Assembly (NCBI RefSeq): GCF_900182645.1
Contig: NZ_FXTA01000008.1
Location: 37,041-101,040 of the forward strand
DNA length: 64,000 nt
From: Flavobacterium resistens
GTDB taxonomy: Bacteria > Bacteroidota > Bacteroidia > Flavobacteriales > Flavobacteriaceae
Direction of reading: 5' to 3'
Both the position numbers and the translations under genes were made by a program. The notes below the pieces were generated by a model, which saw only the letters and a program-made list of their open reading frames with translations, was not told the origin of the DNA and did no database searches. This document shows, in pieces, positions 36,543-44,648 of the stretch. How positions within the stretch are numbered: position 1 is the first letter of the stretch; each line of letters begins with the position of its first letter.

Positions 36543-38429
36543 ATGAAAGCAGATTTAATTTTATTCAACGGAAAAATTCATAGTTTCAATCCAGAAACTC
36601 CAAATGTTACAGCAGTTGCAATCAAAGACGGAAAATTTATTGCCGTTGGAAATGACAGCGACATTATGAGTTTTGCTTCTGAAGAAACCAAAATAATCGA
36701 CCTTCAGAATAAGAGAGCTGTTCCTGGAATCAACGATTCACATATTCACCTTATCCGTGGCGGATTAAACTATAATTTGGAATTACGTTGGGACGGAGTT
36801 CCATCTCTAGCTGATGCGCTTCGAATGCTAAAAGAGCAAGTCGATCGTACTCCAAATCCGCAATGGGTTCGTGTAGTTGGAGGTTGGTCTGAATTTCAAT
36901 TTGCTGAACGCAGAATGCCAACTTTGGAAGAAATTAACGCTATTGCACCAGATACTCCAGTTTTTATTCTGCATTTGTATGATCGTGCAATCATGAATAG
37001 AGCGGCGTTGAAAGCAGTTGGTTACAATAAAAACACTCCTGCCCCTCCAGGCGGACATATAGAACGTGATTCAAATGGAGAGCCAACCGGACTTATTATT
37101 GCGACGCCAAATGCAATGATTTTGTATTCGACTTTAGCTAAAGGACCGACGCTTTCTTATGAACACCAAATCAATTCGACGCGTCATTTTATGAAAGAAT
37201 TGAACCGTTTCGGAATCACAAGTGTTATTGATGCCGGAGGTGGTTTTCAAAACTTTCCAGACGATTATAAAGTGGTTAATGAATTGAATGAGAAGAAACA
37301 ATTGACAGTAAGAATTGCATATAATCTATTCACTCAAAAGCCAAAACACGAATTTGAAGATTTTTCAGATTGGATTGATACCGTGAAATTATACCAAGGA
37401 AACGACATGTACCGTCATAACGGAGCCGGCGAAATGCTAGTTTTTTCTGCTGCCGATTTTGAAGATTTCCTTCAGCCAAGACCTGACCTTCCTGAAAATA
37501 TGGAAGCTGAATTAGAAAAAGTAGTTCGTCTTTTGGTAGAAAATCGTTGGCCATTCAGACTTCATGCTACTTATAACGAAAGCATAACACGATTTTTGAA
37601 TGTTTTTGAAAAGATCAATCAGGATGTTCCTTTCAACGGACTTCCGTGGATTTTTGACCACGCCGAAACAATTGACGAAAGAAACATTGAACGTGTAAAA
37701 GCTTTAGGTGGCGGAATTGCTGTACAAAGCAGAATGGCGTATCAAGGTGAATATTTTACAGATCGTTATGGAGCAAAAGCAGCCGAAAACACACCTCCAA
37801 TCAAAAAAATGATTGAAATGGAAGTTCCTGTCGGTGCGGGTTCAGACGCAACACGTGTGAGCAGTTATAATCCGTGGGTTTCTATGTATTGGATGACGGT
37901 TGGAAAAACTATTGGAGGTCTGCAATTATATAATGAAACGAGACTAAACAGACAAACTGCTTTGGAATTGTACACTAGAGGAAGCGCTTGGTTTTCGCAG
38001 GAACAAACTAAAAAAGGTGATATTAAAGTTGGAATGTTCGCTGATTTAGTGGTTTTAGATCGTGATTATTTTTCTATTGATGACGAAGACATTAAAAAAA
38101 TAGAAGCTGACCTGACAATTGTAGACGGAAAAATTGTGTATGCAAATGGAGATTTTTCTTCCTTCTCACCTCCTACTATTCCAATTTTGCCAGATTGGTC
38201 GCCAACAAATATTTACAATGGTTATCCAGTAAGAAGCAGCTTTCAAAGTACGATTGAAAAAAACTCAAAAGCAGATGCTAAACCAAAATTGACTTCACAG
38301 ATCCACAGTTGCAGCGGAAGTTGTGATGTTCATTTACACAATCACGATGCTGCCCGAATGAGCAATGTTCCGGTCAATAACTATAATGCATTTTGGGGCG
38401 CCTTAGGATGTTCTTGTTTTGCTTTCTAA
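36543..38429 (+). CDS. Cytoplasmic YtcJ-type amidohydrolase with Cys/His-rich tail
   Basis: 628 residues, without signal peptide. It is collinear with the exported paralogue at 28827-30590: LILFNGKIHSF, metal motif NDSHIHLIRGG, RLHATYNES, DHAETI and GAGSDATRVS. It has an extra tail of about 50 residues rich in Cys and His (HSCSGSCDVHLHNHD and GCSCFAF) that the paralogue lacks. The tail could bind metal or form disulfides; its role is unknown. The DoxX gene starts 11 bp after its stop. Confidence 0.87.
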   Translation: MKADLILFNGKIHSFNPETPNVTAVAIKDGKFIAVGNDSDIMSFASEETKIIDLQNKRAVPGINDSHIHLIRGGLNYNLELRWDGVPSLADALRMLKEQVDRTPNPQWVRVVGGWSEFQFAERRMPTLEEINAIAPDTPVFILHLYDRAIMNRAALKAVGYNKNTPAPPGGHIERDSNGEPTGLIIATPNAMILYSTLAKGPTLSYEHQINSTRHFMKELNRFGITSVIDAGGGFQNFPDDYKVVNELNEKKQLTVRIAYNLFTQKPKHEFEDFSDWIDTVKLYQGNDMYRHNGAGEMLVFSAADFEDFLQPRPDLPENMEAELEKVVRLLVENRWPFRLHATYNESITRFLNVFEKINQDVPFNGLPWIFDHAETIDERNIERVKALGGGIAVQSRMAYQGEYFTDRYGAKAAENTPPIKKMIEMEVPVGAGSDATRVSSYNPWVSMYWMTVGKTIGGLQLYNETRLNRQTALELYTRGSAWFSQEQTKKGDIKVGMFADLVVLDRDYFSIDDEDIKKIEADLTIVDGKIVYANGDFSSFSPPTIPILPDWSPTNIYNGYPVRSSFQSTIEKNSKADAKPKLTSQIHSCSGSCDVHLHNHDAARMSNVPVNNYNAFWGALGCSCFAF

Positions 38430-38440
38430 ATTTTAAAGAA

Positions 38441-38875
38441 ATGATTGATATTATAAAACAAATCCTTTATTCCGATTTAGGAAATTCGTTCAACAATGCG
38501 GCTCTTTTAGTATTTAGAGTTTTGCTTGCAATTGAATTATTCAGAGTACACGGAATGAAGAAATTCAGAATTGAAAACGGACAAAAAGAACACGTTCCGA
38601 ATCCGTTGCATCTGCCTGAAAAACTGAATGGATTAGTGGCTACTTTTTCAGATACTATAATTCCGTTTTTTATTATTCTCGGACTCGGAACACGCCTTGC
38701 GGTACTTCCAACAATTGGTGTTACGGCCGTTGGTTATTTTGTGGTTCACAAAAATGATTCACTAGAAGTACGTGACGTTCCTTATATGTACACTTTATCA
38801 TTATTACTGCTTCTTGCACTTGGCGCAGGAACTTATTCACTTGATAATTATTTATTGACGTTACTAAACAATTAA
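38441..38875 (+). CDS. DoxX-like integral membrane protein
   Basis: 144 residues from the ATG at 38441; longer in-frame starts overlap the preceding gene. Four hydrophobic helices are visible, with LLAIELFRVHGMKKF after the first, GLGTRLAVLPTIGVTAVGYFVVH and YTLSLLLLLALGAGTYSLD. The DoxX/DUF417-like fold is linked to redox and thiol-stress functions in other bacteria. It follows the amidohydrolase gene closely, which suggests cotranscription. Confidence 0.8.
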   Translation: MIDIIKQILYSDLGNSFNNAALLVFRVLLAIELFRVHGMKKFRIENGQKEHVPNPLHLPEKLNGLVATFSDTIIPFFIILGLGTRLAVLPTIGVTAVGYFVVHKNDSLEVRDVPYMYTLSLLLLLALGAGTYSLDNYLLTLLNN

Positions 38876-38876
38876 T

Positions 38877-38951
38877 TTAAACACATAGAAACTAATTTCT
38901 TTCTTTATCCTTTTTCAAAATCAAAGAAAATCTATGTTTCTACGTGTTTAA
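38877..38951. repeat. Palindromic intergenic repeat (AAACACATAGAAAC type)
   Basis: Arms AAACACATAGAAAC (38879-38892) and GTTTCTACGTGTTT (38936-38949), with one G-U mismatch, flank a 43-nt A/T-rich loop. Similar palindromes are scattered between genes in Flavobacterium, as I recall. It lies between doxX-like and dps-like genes. Confidence 0.65.
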
Positions 38952-38999
38952 TTTATTTGAAATTACCCATAACATATTATTTACTAAACCAAATTTAAA

Positions 39000-39473
39000 A
39001 TGAAAGCAAACATCGGAATTAAACAAGAAAGCATCTCAAAAGTTGTTGAGGTATTAATTAAAATTCTTGCAGACGAATTTGTTCTTTATACAAAAACAAA
39101 AAGAGCACACTGGAACGTTGAAGGTCCGGATTTTTACAATAAACATCTTTTCTTCGAACAGCAATACGATGCCATTGATGAAATTGTTGATACAGTTGCC
39201 GAAAGAATCAGAGCTTTAGGTCATTATACGCCTGCAACTTTAAAAGATTTCTTAGCATTGACACATCTTACCGAAGAATTAAAAGAGAAAAATGATGCCA
39301 ATGGTTTTATTAAAGAATTGCTTTTGGATCATGAAAGCATCATAATTTATTTAAGAGAAAACATCAATAGTATTGCCAACGAACTGCAAGATGCTGGTAC
39401 AAGTGATTTTATCACCGGACTTGTTGAAAATCATGAAAAAATGGCGTGGATGCTTCGCGCTCATTTAAACTAA
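39000..39473 (+). CDS. dps: Dps-family ferritin-like DNA-protecting protein
   Basis: 157 residues, the normal length. The Dps ferroxidase signature is present: DEFVLYTKTKRAHWNVEGPDF, then LFFEQQYDAIDEIVDTVAERIRALG (His and Asp/Glu ligands at the dimer interface), and a closing FITGLVENHEKMAWMLRAHL. It oxidises Fe(II) with H2O2 and can shield DNA. The next gene starts 6 bp later, so the two are cotranscribed. Its presence among detoxification genes supports an oxidative or electrophile stress role. Confidence 0.93.
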   Translation: MKANIGIKQESISKVVEVLIKILADEFVLYTKTKRAHWNVEGPDFYNKHLFFEQQYDAIDEIVDTVAERIRALGHYTPATLKDFLALTHLTEELKEKNDANGFIKELLLDHESIIIYLRENINSIANELQDAGTSDFITGLVENHEKMAWMLRAHLN

Positions 39474-39479
39474 AAAATT

Positions 39480-40148
39480 ATGGAAATACAACAAAAAAAC
39501 ATTTGGTATGTAACGCTGCTTTTAACCATGATTGCAGGATATTGTGATACCGTAACTTTCGTCGCTGCCGATTCCATATTTTCAGCACACGTTACGGGTA
39601 ACTTTATTGTCTTTGCATATCAGATTATCAAAGGTTCAGATATCAATGCCTGGATAAAACTGCTGACTTTTCCGGTCTTTATTATTGCCGTAATTACTGG
39701 TGGAAGAATCGCATTAAAAGCAACAAATCGGTATACTATTTTATTTTGGGAAGGCGCAATATTGATTTTAAGCGGGATTGCATTCTCTGTTTTTAGTTAT
39801 TTGAATAGTATTTCAGAATGGATAATTTATTCCGTTGCTATGACGACTGTATTTGCAATGGGACTTCAGAATGCTTTTGGAAAACTTTACGCTAAAGAAA
39901 CGCACGGACCAACAACCATGATGACTGGAAATGTAACACAAGCTTCTCTTGATTTAGGGAATCTATTAAAAAACGGATTTAAAGATATAGATGCCATTTC
40001 AAGTTTTAAGAAACAATTAGTTACTATAATTGGTTTTTTGATTGGATGTTTTATGGGAGCAGTTGCAGGTAAGTTTTTCGGATTGGGGACCTTAATTCTT
40101 CCTGGAGCTGCAATGATTATCTGTTATTGGTATCATCGCGAAAGCTAG
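39480..40148 (+). CDS. YoaK/DUF1275-family membrane protein
   Basis: 222 residues with about six transmembrane segments. The family text is clear: LLTMIAGYCDTVTFV, FSAHVTGNFIVFAYQI, GLQNAFGKLYAKETHGPTTMMTGNVTQ. DUF1275 proteins are inner-membrane proteins of unknown transport function. It is 6 bp after dps. Confidence 0.85.
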   Translation: MEIQQKNIWYVTLLLTMIAGYCDTVTFVAADSIFSAHVTGNFIVFAYQIIKGSDINAWIKLLTFPVFIIAVITGGRIALKATNRYTILFWEGAILILSGIAFSVFSYLNSISEWIIYSVAMTTVFAMGLQNAFGKLYAKETHGPTTMMTGNVTQASLDLGNLLKNGFKDIDAISSFKKQLVTIIGFLIGCFMGAVAGKFFGLGTLILPGAAMIICYWYHRES

Positions 40149-40238
40149 ATAAACGCCGATTTTGAATTGCAGATTCCTGATAAAATAGTATCTTTAAATA
40201 ACAAAACTCCTTATAAAACTAAGGATAGAATAAAATAT

Positions 40239-40529
40239 ATGGAAATAATAAAATTAGAATTAGACGAAAAAAAACATGGCGCTTTTAATCTCTATGTTGA
40301 TGATAAAAAACTGGGCGAAATGACGGTAAGCATCAAACCAGATTTGTTAACGGTTTATCACACAGGAGTTGAGCCAGAAGCAGAAGGAAAAGGTTATGCA
40401 AAAAAACTTTTAGAAGAAATGGTAGCATACGTTCGTGCCAATAATATGAAAGTTTTACCGCTTTGTCCTTATGTACACGCACAATTCAAAAGACATCCAG
40501 ACGAATACGAAGATATCTGGAAAAAATAA
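40239..40529 (+). CDS. Short GNAT-type acetyltransferase (YidJ/Gcn5-like)
   Basis: 96 residues from the ATG at 40239. The single small acetyl-CoA-binding domain reads HTGVEPEAEGKGYAKKLLEEMVAYVRANNMKVLPLCPYVHAQFKRHPDEYEDIW, the pattern of minimal GNAT proteins. The substrate is unknown. It follows the DUF1275 gene by 90 bp and is followed by a large palindromic repeat. Confidence 0.83.
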   Translation: MEIIKLELDEKKHGAFNLYVDDKKLGEMTVSIKPDLLTVYHTGVEPEAEGKGYAKKLLEEMVAYVRANNMKVLPLCPYVHAQFKRHPDEYEDIWKK

Positions 40530-40551
40530 TTAACTCTTGACAAAGCAAAGT

Positions 40552-40656
40552 TTGTCATTTCGACGTAAGGAGAAATCACACGAGTAATGCCACAATGTAA
40601 TTAGAAAAATCTTTGTCGATCAGCTTGTGTGATTTCTCCTTCCGTCGAAATGACAA
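40552..40656. repeat. Long inverted repeat of the GTCATTTCGAC type
   Basis: Arms of about 33 bp: TTGTCATTTCGACG with AAGGAGAAATCACAC at 40552-40584, and GTGTGATTTCTCC with CGTCGAAATGACAA at 40624-40656, separated by about 40 bp. Elements with this core are a common dispersed palindromic family in Flavobacterium as I recall. A single decayed arm occurs at 63134. It may be a non-autonomous mobile element or an end-of-transcript structure. Confidence 0.8.
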
Positions 40657-40725
40657 TATTGCTTCAAAAATTCAAATCTGCATGAAAATTAATTCGTCTA
40701 ACTAATAATTAAAAAATACAATTTT

Positions 40726-41346
40726 ATGAATACTGAAATTTTAACCTACGGCGTGCCTTTAAACGAAGCCAAAAAAGCTTTAATTATGATTCATGGCCGT
40801 GGCGCTGGAGCTCATGATATTCTGTCCATTGCAAAACATCTTAAAGTTGAAGGTTTTGCATTGGTCGCGCCTGAGGCAGAAAATAGAACTTGGTATCCGT
40901 ATTCGTTTTTGGCTCCGCTTGACCAAAATGAACCTTCGTTTTCAAAATCATTAGAAGCCATTCATCAGGTTGTAGTGGCTATTCAACAAAACGGAATTGA
41001 AAAAGAAAACATTTATTTTTTAGGTTTTTCGCAAGGTGCTTGCCTAGCTTTAGAATTCACTACAAGAAATGCAGCTAAATATGGCGGAATAGTTGCTTTT
41101 ACAGGCGGATTAATTGGCGATCAGGTTTATGAAAATCATTATTCAGGAAACTTTGAAAATACTCCAGTTTTTATTGGAACAAGCGATCCTGATTTTCATG
41201 TTCCTGTCGAAAGAGTTAATGATACTGAAGCGCTGATGACAAAAATGGGCGCTGATGTTACTAAAAAAATCTATCCAAATATGGGACACACGATAAGTCA
41301 AGATGAGGTAGATTGTGCAAATGCATTGATTTTCAATAAAAAATAA
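40726..41346 (+). CDS. Phospholipase/carboxylesterase-family hydrolase (MhqD-like)
   Basis: 206 residues. The small Abhydrolase_2 fold shows MIHGRGAGAHDILSI, VAPEAENRTWYPYSFLAP, elbow LGFSQGACLALEF (Ser nucleophile), GTSDPDFHVPVER (Asp) and NMGHTISQDE (His). In Bacillus subtilis the homologous MhqD is induced with the dioxygenase MhqO by quinones. Here the MhqO-like gene lies 600 bp downstream. The stop codon overlaps the next start by one base, so the downstream cupin gene is translationally coupled. Confidence 0.85.
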   Translation: MNTEILTYGVPLNEAKKALIMIHGRGAGAHDILSIAKHLKVEGFALVAPEAENRTWYPYSFLAPLDQNEPSFSKSLEAIHQVVVAIQQNGIEKENIYFLGFSQGACLALEFTTRNAAKYGGIVAFTGGLIGDQVYENHYSGNFENTPVFIGTSDPDFHVPVERVNDTEALMTKMGADVTKKIYPNMGHTISQDEVDCANALIFNKK

Positions 41347-41696
41347 TGATTACAATTACCCGTATTTACAGTGATGTCAATGGAGAAAGTCATTTTGAAG
41401 ACTTTGAAGTTCCGTTGAAAAACAATGGCGATATTGGATTTTTATCTGATGATGAAGCCGTAAAATCAATCGTTTTTAGAGAAGTTAGTCCTTCTTATGA
41501 TTATGATTTTCATAATGCTCCAGACCGTCAGTATATTGTTTTGCTGGAAGGCGGTGTCGAAATCGAAACTTCATTAGGCGAAAAAAGAACATTTAATACT
41601 GGTTCTATTCTCCTTGTTGAAGACACTACAGGAAAAGGGCATAAAACAAAAAATATTGAGCCAAAACTTCGAAAATCAATATTTATAAAGTTATAA
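41346..41696 (+). CDS. Small cupin-domain protein
   Basis: 116 residues. Cupin strands are visible in YIVLLEGGVEIETSLGEKRTFNTGSILLVEDTTGKGHKTK. The start codon shares a base with the stop of the MhqD-like gene (TAATG). Function unknown; it probably acts with the esterase-like protein. The family is seen next to detoxification genes in other bacteria, but I cannot name it. Confidence 0.75.
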   Translation: MITITRIYSDVNGESHFEDFEVPLKNNGDIGFLSDDEAVKSIVFREVSPSYDYDFHNAPDRQYIVLLEGGVEIETSLGEKRTFNTGSILLVEDTTGKGHKTKNIEPKLRKSIFIKL

Positions 41697-41846
41697 ATAC
41701 TATTTCGTATTCCAATTCTCCAAATCACGATATATCGTGTAATCTCAAAATGGATTTTTCTGAAAATCCTTTAAAAACAAGGCATTTAATCAAATGGAAT
41801 ATTATTTGGTTATCGTTTGAAAGTTTCAAAAATACGTCTATTTCAT

Positions 41847-41894
41847 TTCTTAATCTAGGTTAATCGATCCAGAAAGATAACGAACGTAAATTTG
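41847..41894 (+). promoter_or_regulatory. Shared operator plus -7 element of the MhqO-like gene
   Basis: Operator 41847-41872 contains TTAATCTAGGTTAATCGAT and differs by two bases from the one at 34396-34421. After the same 14-bp spacing comes TAAATTTG (41887-41894). The position shows that translation begins at the ATG at 41934 and not at an upstream TTG at 41892. Confidence 0.75.
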
Positions 41895-41933
41895 TATAAG
41901 AAAATCAAACAACAATTTAATATAAAAAATACC

Positions 41934-42872
41934 ATGGAAAATAAAATTTTAGGCTTACACCATATTACTGCAATTGCAGGTGATGCTAAACGTAATTTCA
42001 ACTTTTATTCAAAAATTTTAGGATTGAGATTCATCAAAAAAACGGTGAATTTTGACGATCCGGGAACATACCATTTTTACTTTGGTGACGAAGTGGGAAG
42101 TGCAGGAACAATCTTGACTTTTTTCCCTTGGGGAGAAGGAATTCAGCAAGGAAGAAAAGGTTCTGGAATGGCAACAGAAATTGGTTATTCTGTTCCAAAA
42201 GGAAGTCTTGATTTCTGGCAAAAACGTTTTGATCAATATAATGTAATCTACAATAAACCTTCAGAAAAATTTGGAGAAAAATATTTGACATTTTTAGATC
42301 CAGACGGATTAAAACTAGAATTAATCGAATCAAAAACAGATGACAACAGAAAAGCTTGGGAAACTGATGAAGTAAAAGTAGATGTTGCAACAAAAGGTTT
42401 TCATAACATTACTTTGACTTTAAACGACATCAAACCAACAGCAGCAGTTTTAACTGAAATATTCGGTTACAAATTAATCGATCAGGATGTAAATCGCTAC
42501 CGTTATGCTACAGACGCTGTTGAAAATGCTGCTATTGTAGATTTGGTTGAATTAGCGGATGAAAAAAGAGGTCTTGGCGCAAATGGAACAGTTCATCACG
42601 TTGCTTTCCGCGTTCAGAATGATGAAATTTTGATGCATTTCCGTGAAAAAATCGAAGCATACGGATTGTCTATTACACCACAAATTGACAGACAATATTT
42701 CCACTCTTTGTATTTTAGAGAACCAGGCGGAGTTTTATTCGAAATCGCTACTGATAATCCTGGATTTACTGTAGATGAAAGCTTAGAAGAATTAGGTCAA
42801 AACTTAAAACTTCCAGCACAATACGAATCTCAAAGAGAAGCAATTGAAGCACATTTGGTTAAAATAAATTAA
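41934..42872 (+). CDS. Ring-cleaving-dioxygenase-like VOC protein (MhqO-like)
   Basis: 312 residues. Two glyoxalase/VOC modules are present: ILGLHHITAIAGDAKRNFNFYSKILGLRFIKKTVNFDDP (first metal His in GLHHIT), LTFLDPDGLKLELIE, a second module GFHNITLTLNDIKPT, TVHHVAFRV, and FREPGGVLFEIATD (metal Glu). The order matches the MhqO/LinE-like extradiol dioxygenase group linked to hydroquinone and catechol stress. It has its own promoter with the shared operator and ends in a strong terminator. Confidence 0.88.
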   Translation: MENKILGLHHITAIAGDAKRNFNFYSKILGLRFIKKTVNFDDPGTYHFYFGDEVGSAGTILTFFPWGEGIQQGRKGSGMATEIGYSVPKGSLDFWQKRFDQYNVIYNKPSEKFGEKYLTFLDPDGLKLELIESKTDDNRKAWETDEVKVDVATKGFHNITLTLNDIKPTAAVLTEIFGYKLIDQDVNRYRYATDAVENAAIVDLVELADEKRGLGANGTVHHVAFRVQNDEILMHFREKIEAYGLSITPQIDRQYFHSLYFREPGGVLFEIATDNPGFTVDESLEELGQNLKLPAQYESQREAIEAHLVKIN

Positions 42873-42919
42873 TATAAATGCTAACCGGGTTTATCCCAAA
42901 ATACACAACTATTTTTTTG

Positions 42920-42952
42920 AAAAAGCCGTCCTGATTGGGATGGCTTTTTTTT
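42920..42952 (+). terminator. Terminator of the MhqO-like gene
   Basis: AAAAGCCGTCC / GGGATGGCTTTT stem (one G-U pair) with a 4-5-nt loop, followed by eight T residues. No equally good terminator is seen between 35418 and here, so the preceding genes may be partly cotranscribed. Confidence 0.85.
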
Positions 42953-42986
42953 GTTCCGAGGAATTATTATTTATGAGGAAATATTT

Positions 42987-42994
42987 TATATTTG
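42987..42994 (+). promoter_or_regulatory. -7 element TATATTTG
   Basis: A perfect TAnnTTTG about 110 bp before the ATG at 43097. It may drive the membrane-protein gene and the small exported-protein genes after it. A 24-codon ORF (43006-43080) in its leader is probably fortuitous. Confidence 0.5.
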
Positions 42995-43096
42995 AGTAAT
43001 TAAAAATGCTGAATTGGGTTAATTCATCTGCTCAAATTAGGTGTGATACGTCTAAAAAAATTAAACGAATTAGCTGAAATTACAAAATCAAGCTCT

Positions 43097-43618
43097 ATGC
43101 AACAATTTGATATTATTTACGATTTTGGAATTTTGGAAGTGATAAAAAAATCATGGTTTTTGGTTATACCCTTAATTATATATTGGATAGCAAGTAAAAG
43201 ACTTAGAACTAATGAACATAACGAAGGGAATATATTTCAGAATTTATTAGGACAAAATGAAACTTTCGACGATGTAAAAACACAAATAGTTAAATATGTG
43301 TCTTTCATCTTTTTTATATTTTTGGTCATTCTCCAAACTAAAAAGATATATCGAACTTATAGCATTTTGAACAATGGTTTAAAATCAGTCGAAGGTTATG
43401 TAACTGACTTTCACGGAATGCCATCATCAGGACATGACACTGAACGATTCAAAGTAAAAAATGTGAAATTTAAATTTTCTGATTTCGACTTATCTAATTT
43501 TGGATATAATAAATCCAAATCCAAAGGTGGCGCAATAGATGAAAATGCATATATCAGAGTACATTATTATCAATCAAAAGATCGAAATGTTATACTCAAA
43601 TTAGAAAAGAGAAAATAA
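43097..43618 (+). CDS. Membrane protein of unknown function
   Basis: 173 residues from the ATG at 43097; a GTG at 43043 would add 18 residues and cannot be excluded. Two transmembrane segments (WFLVIPLIIYWIASKRL and YVSFIFFIFLVILQTKKIY) precede a soluble C-terminal part with a beta-rich pattern (VEGYVTDFHGMP, YIRVHYYQSKDRNVILKLEKR), as in DUF3592-like proteins. Function unknown. Confidence 0.6.
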   Translation: MQQFDIIYDFGILEVIKKSWFLVIPLIIYWIASKRLRTNEHNEGNIFQNLLGQNETFDDVKTQIVKYVSFIFFIFLVILQTKKIYRTYSILNNGLKSVEGYVTDFHGMPSSGHDTERFKVKNVKFKFSDFDLSNFGYNKSKSKGGAIDENAYIRVHYYQSKDRNVILKLEKRK

Positions 43619-43635
43619 AATCCCCTTCATTGGCG

Positions 43636-43650
43636 CGAGCGTCACGCTCG
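43636..43650. repeat. Short GC-rich palindrome CGAGCGT-C-ACGCTCG
   Basis: Seven-bp perfect arms around one base, far more GC-rich than the surrounding DNA. It resembles REP-like palindromes between genes in related genomes. It lies after the membrane-protein gene. Confidence 0.6.
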
Positions 43651-43715
43651 TGAACACGAAGCTATCTTACCCTGAAAAGCAGTTGGCATATCATTATTAA
43701 TCAAAAAAATGAAAA

Positions 43716-44174
43716 ATGAAAAAACTCAATACCCTAATTTTTATGATATGTTTTACAACATTATCATTTGGACAAAACTCAACCAAAACCGACAAATCAA
43801 AAATAGAACAATTAGTTATTGAATCATTTGACGAAATTTGGTCTAAATTAGATTCTAAAAACATTGATAAATACTACACAAAAGATTTTCTTCTTTTGGA
43901 AAATGGAGAAATATGGACCAATGATACTATTGCAAATTATTTAGACAAGGCTTTACTTGACAAACCAATTCCGAAACGAGTGAATTCAATTGAAATTATT
44001 GACATAAAAATTTTAAACGGAATGGCTTGGGTTGCTTACAAAAACCACGCAGTATTTTCGTTTGAAGATAAAACAAGTAAAAAAGTATATTGGCTGGAAA
44101 GTGCAACCGCAATTTTAACAAAAAACGGATGGAAATTAGAAATGCTACATTCAACCAGAGCGAAAGGTGAATAA
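43716..44174 (+). CDS. Exported SnoaL/DUF4440-like (NTF2-fold) protein
   Basis: 152 residues with a signal peptide ending TLSFGQ. The mature part has the NTF2-like cone pattern: IEQLVIESFDEIWSKLDSKNIDKYYTKDFLLLENGEIW, then VNSIEIIDIKILNGMAWVAYKN and WLESATAILTKNGWKLEMLHSTR. Such proteins are small ligand-binding or catalytic domains; no function can be assigned. It is first in a row of three small exported proteins. Confidence 0.75.
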   Translation: MKKLNTLIFMICFTTLSFGQNSTKTDKSKIEQLVIESFDEIWSKLDSKNIDKYYTKDFLLLENGEIWTNDTIANYLDKALLDKPIPKRVNSIEIIDIKILNGMAWVAYKNHAVFSFEDKTSKKVYWLESATAILTKNGWKLEMLHSTRAKGE

Positions 44175-44192
44175 AAACAATTCAACGATAAA

Positions 44193-44531
44193 ATGAAAAA
44201 AACAATATCTATAGTATTTCTACTTTTTTCAACTTTCGTCTTTTCACAATCTGTAACGGGAGAAGATGAATTATATGCAGATTATAAAAAAGCAGACAAA
44301 GAATTAAATTTAGTTTACAATAAAATCATAAAAAAGCTGAATGAAACGGACAAAAAAAATCTAATTGAATCTCAAAGAGCCTGGATAAAATTTAGGGATT
44401 TGAATTGCAAATTCATAAGTCAGGATCCTGGAGACGGCGGTGGTCCTTACGAAAATAAAATGAAATTAGACTGCCTAATCCAATCTACAATCGGAAGAAC
44501 AAAAGAATTAAAAAATTGGGCTGATAACTAA
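44193..44531 (+). CDS. LprI/DUF1311-family exported protein
   Basis: 112 residues with a signal peptide ending FVFSQ. The mature region ADYKKADKELNLVYNKIIKKL, LIESQRAWIKFRDLNCKF is the helical-hairpin pattern of the lysozyme-inhibitor LprI domain, with the usual C-terminal Cys. It begins 19 bp after the preceding gene. It may protect against host lysozyme or have another periplasmic role. Confidence 0.8.
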   Translation: MKKTISIVFLLFSTFVFSQSVTGEDELYADYKKADKELNLVYNKIIKKLNETDKKNLIESQRAWIKFRDLNCKFISQDPGDGGGPYENKMKLDCLIQSTIGRTKELKNWADN

Positions 44532-44648
44532 AAGTCAGCAGGCAACAGGCAGATAATACAAAAACTAACAATACAACCAACCTTTTGACGATTTTTTGCA
44601 TCATTAGAAATATAGAGCATGAACACCAAATCGCAAAAAAACCTTCAA

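Noticed and set aside
41740..41846. Sigma-54 element before the MhqO-like gene (AGGCAT near 41790, TTTGG near 41811)
   Set aside because: No TTG at the right distance. The promoter is better explained by the shared operator and TAAATTTG at 41887.
43006..43080. 24-codon ORF directly after a -7 element
   Set aside because: No recognisable sequence, and it overlaps an alternative GTG start region of the membrane-protein gene. Likely fortuitous.
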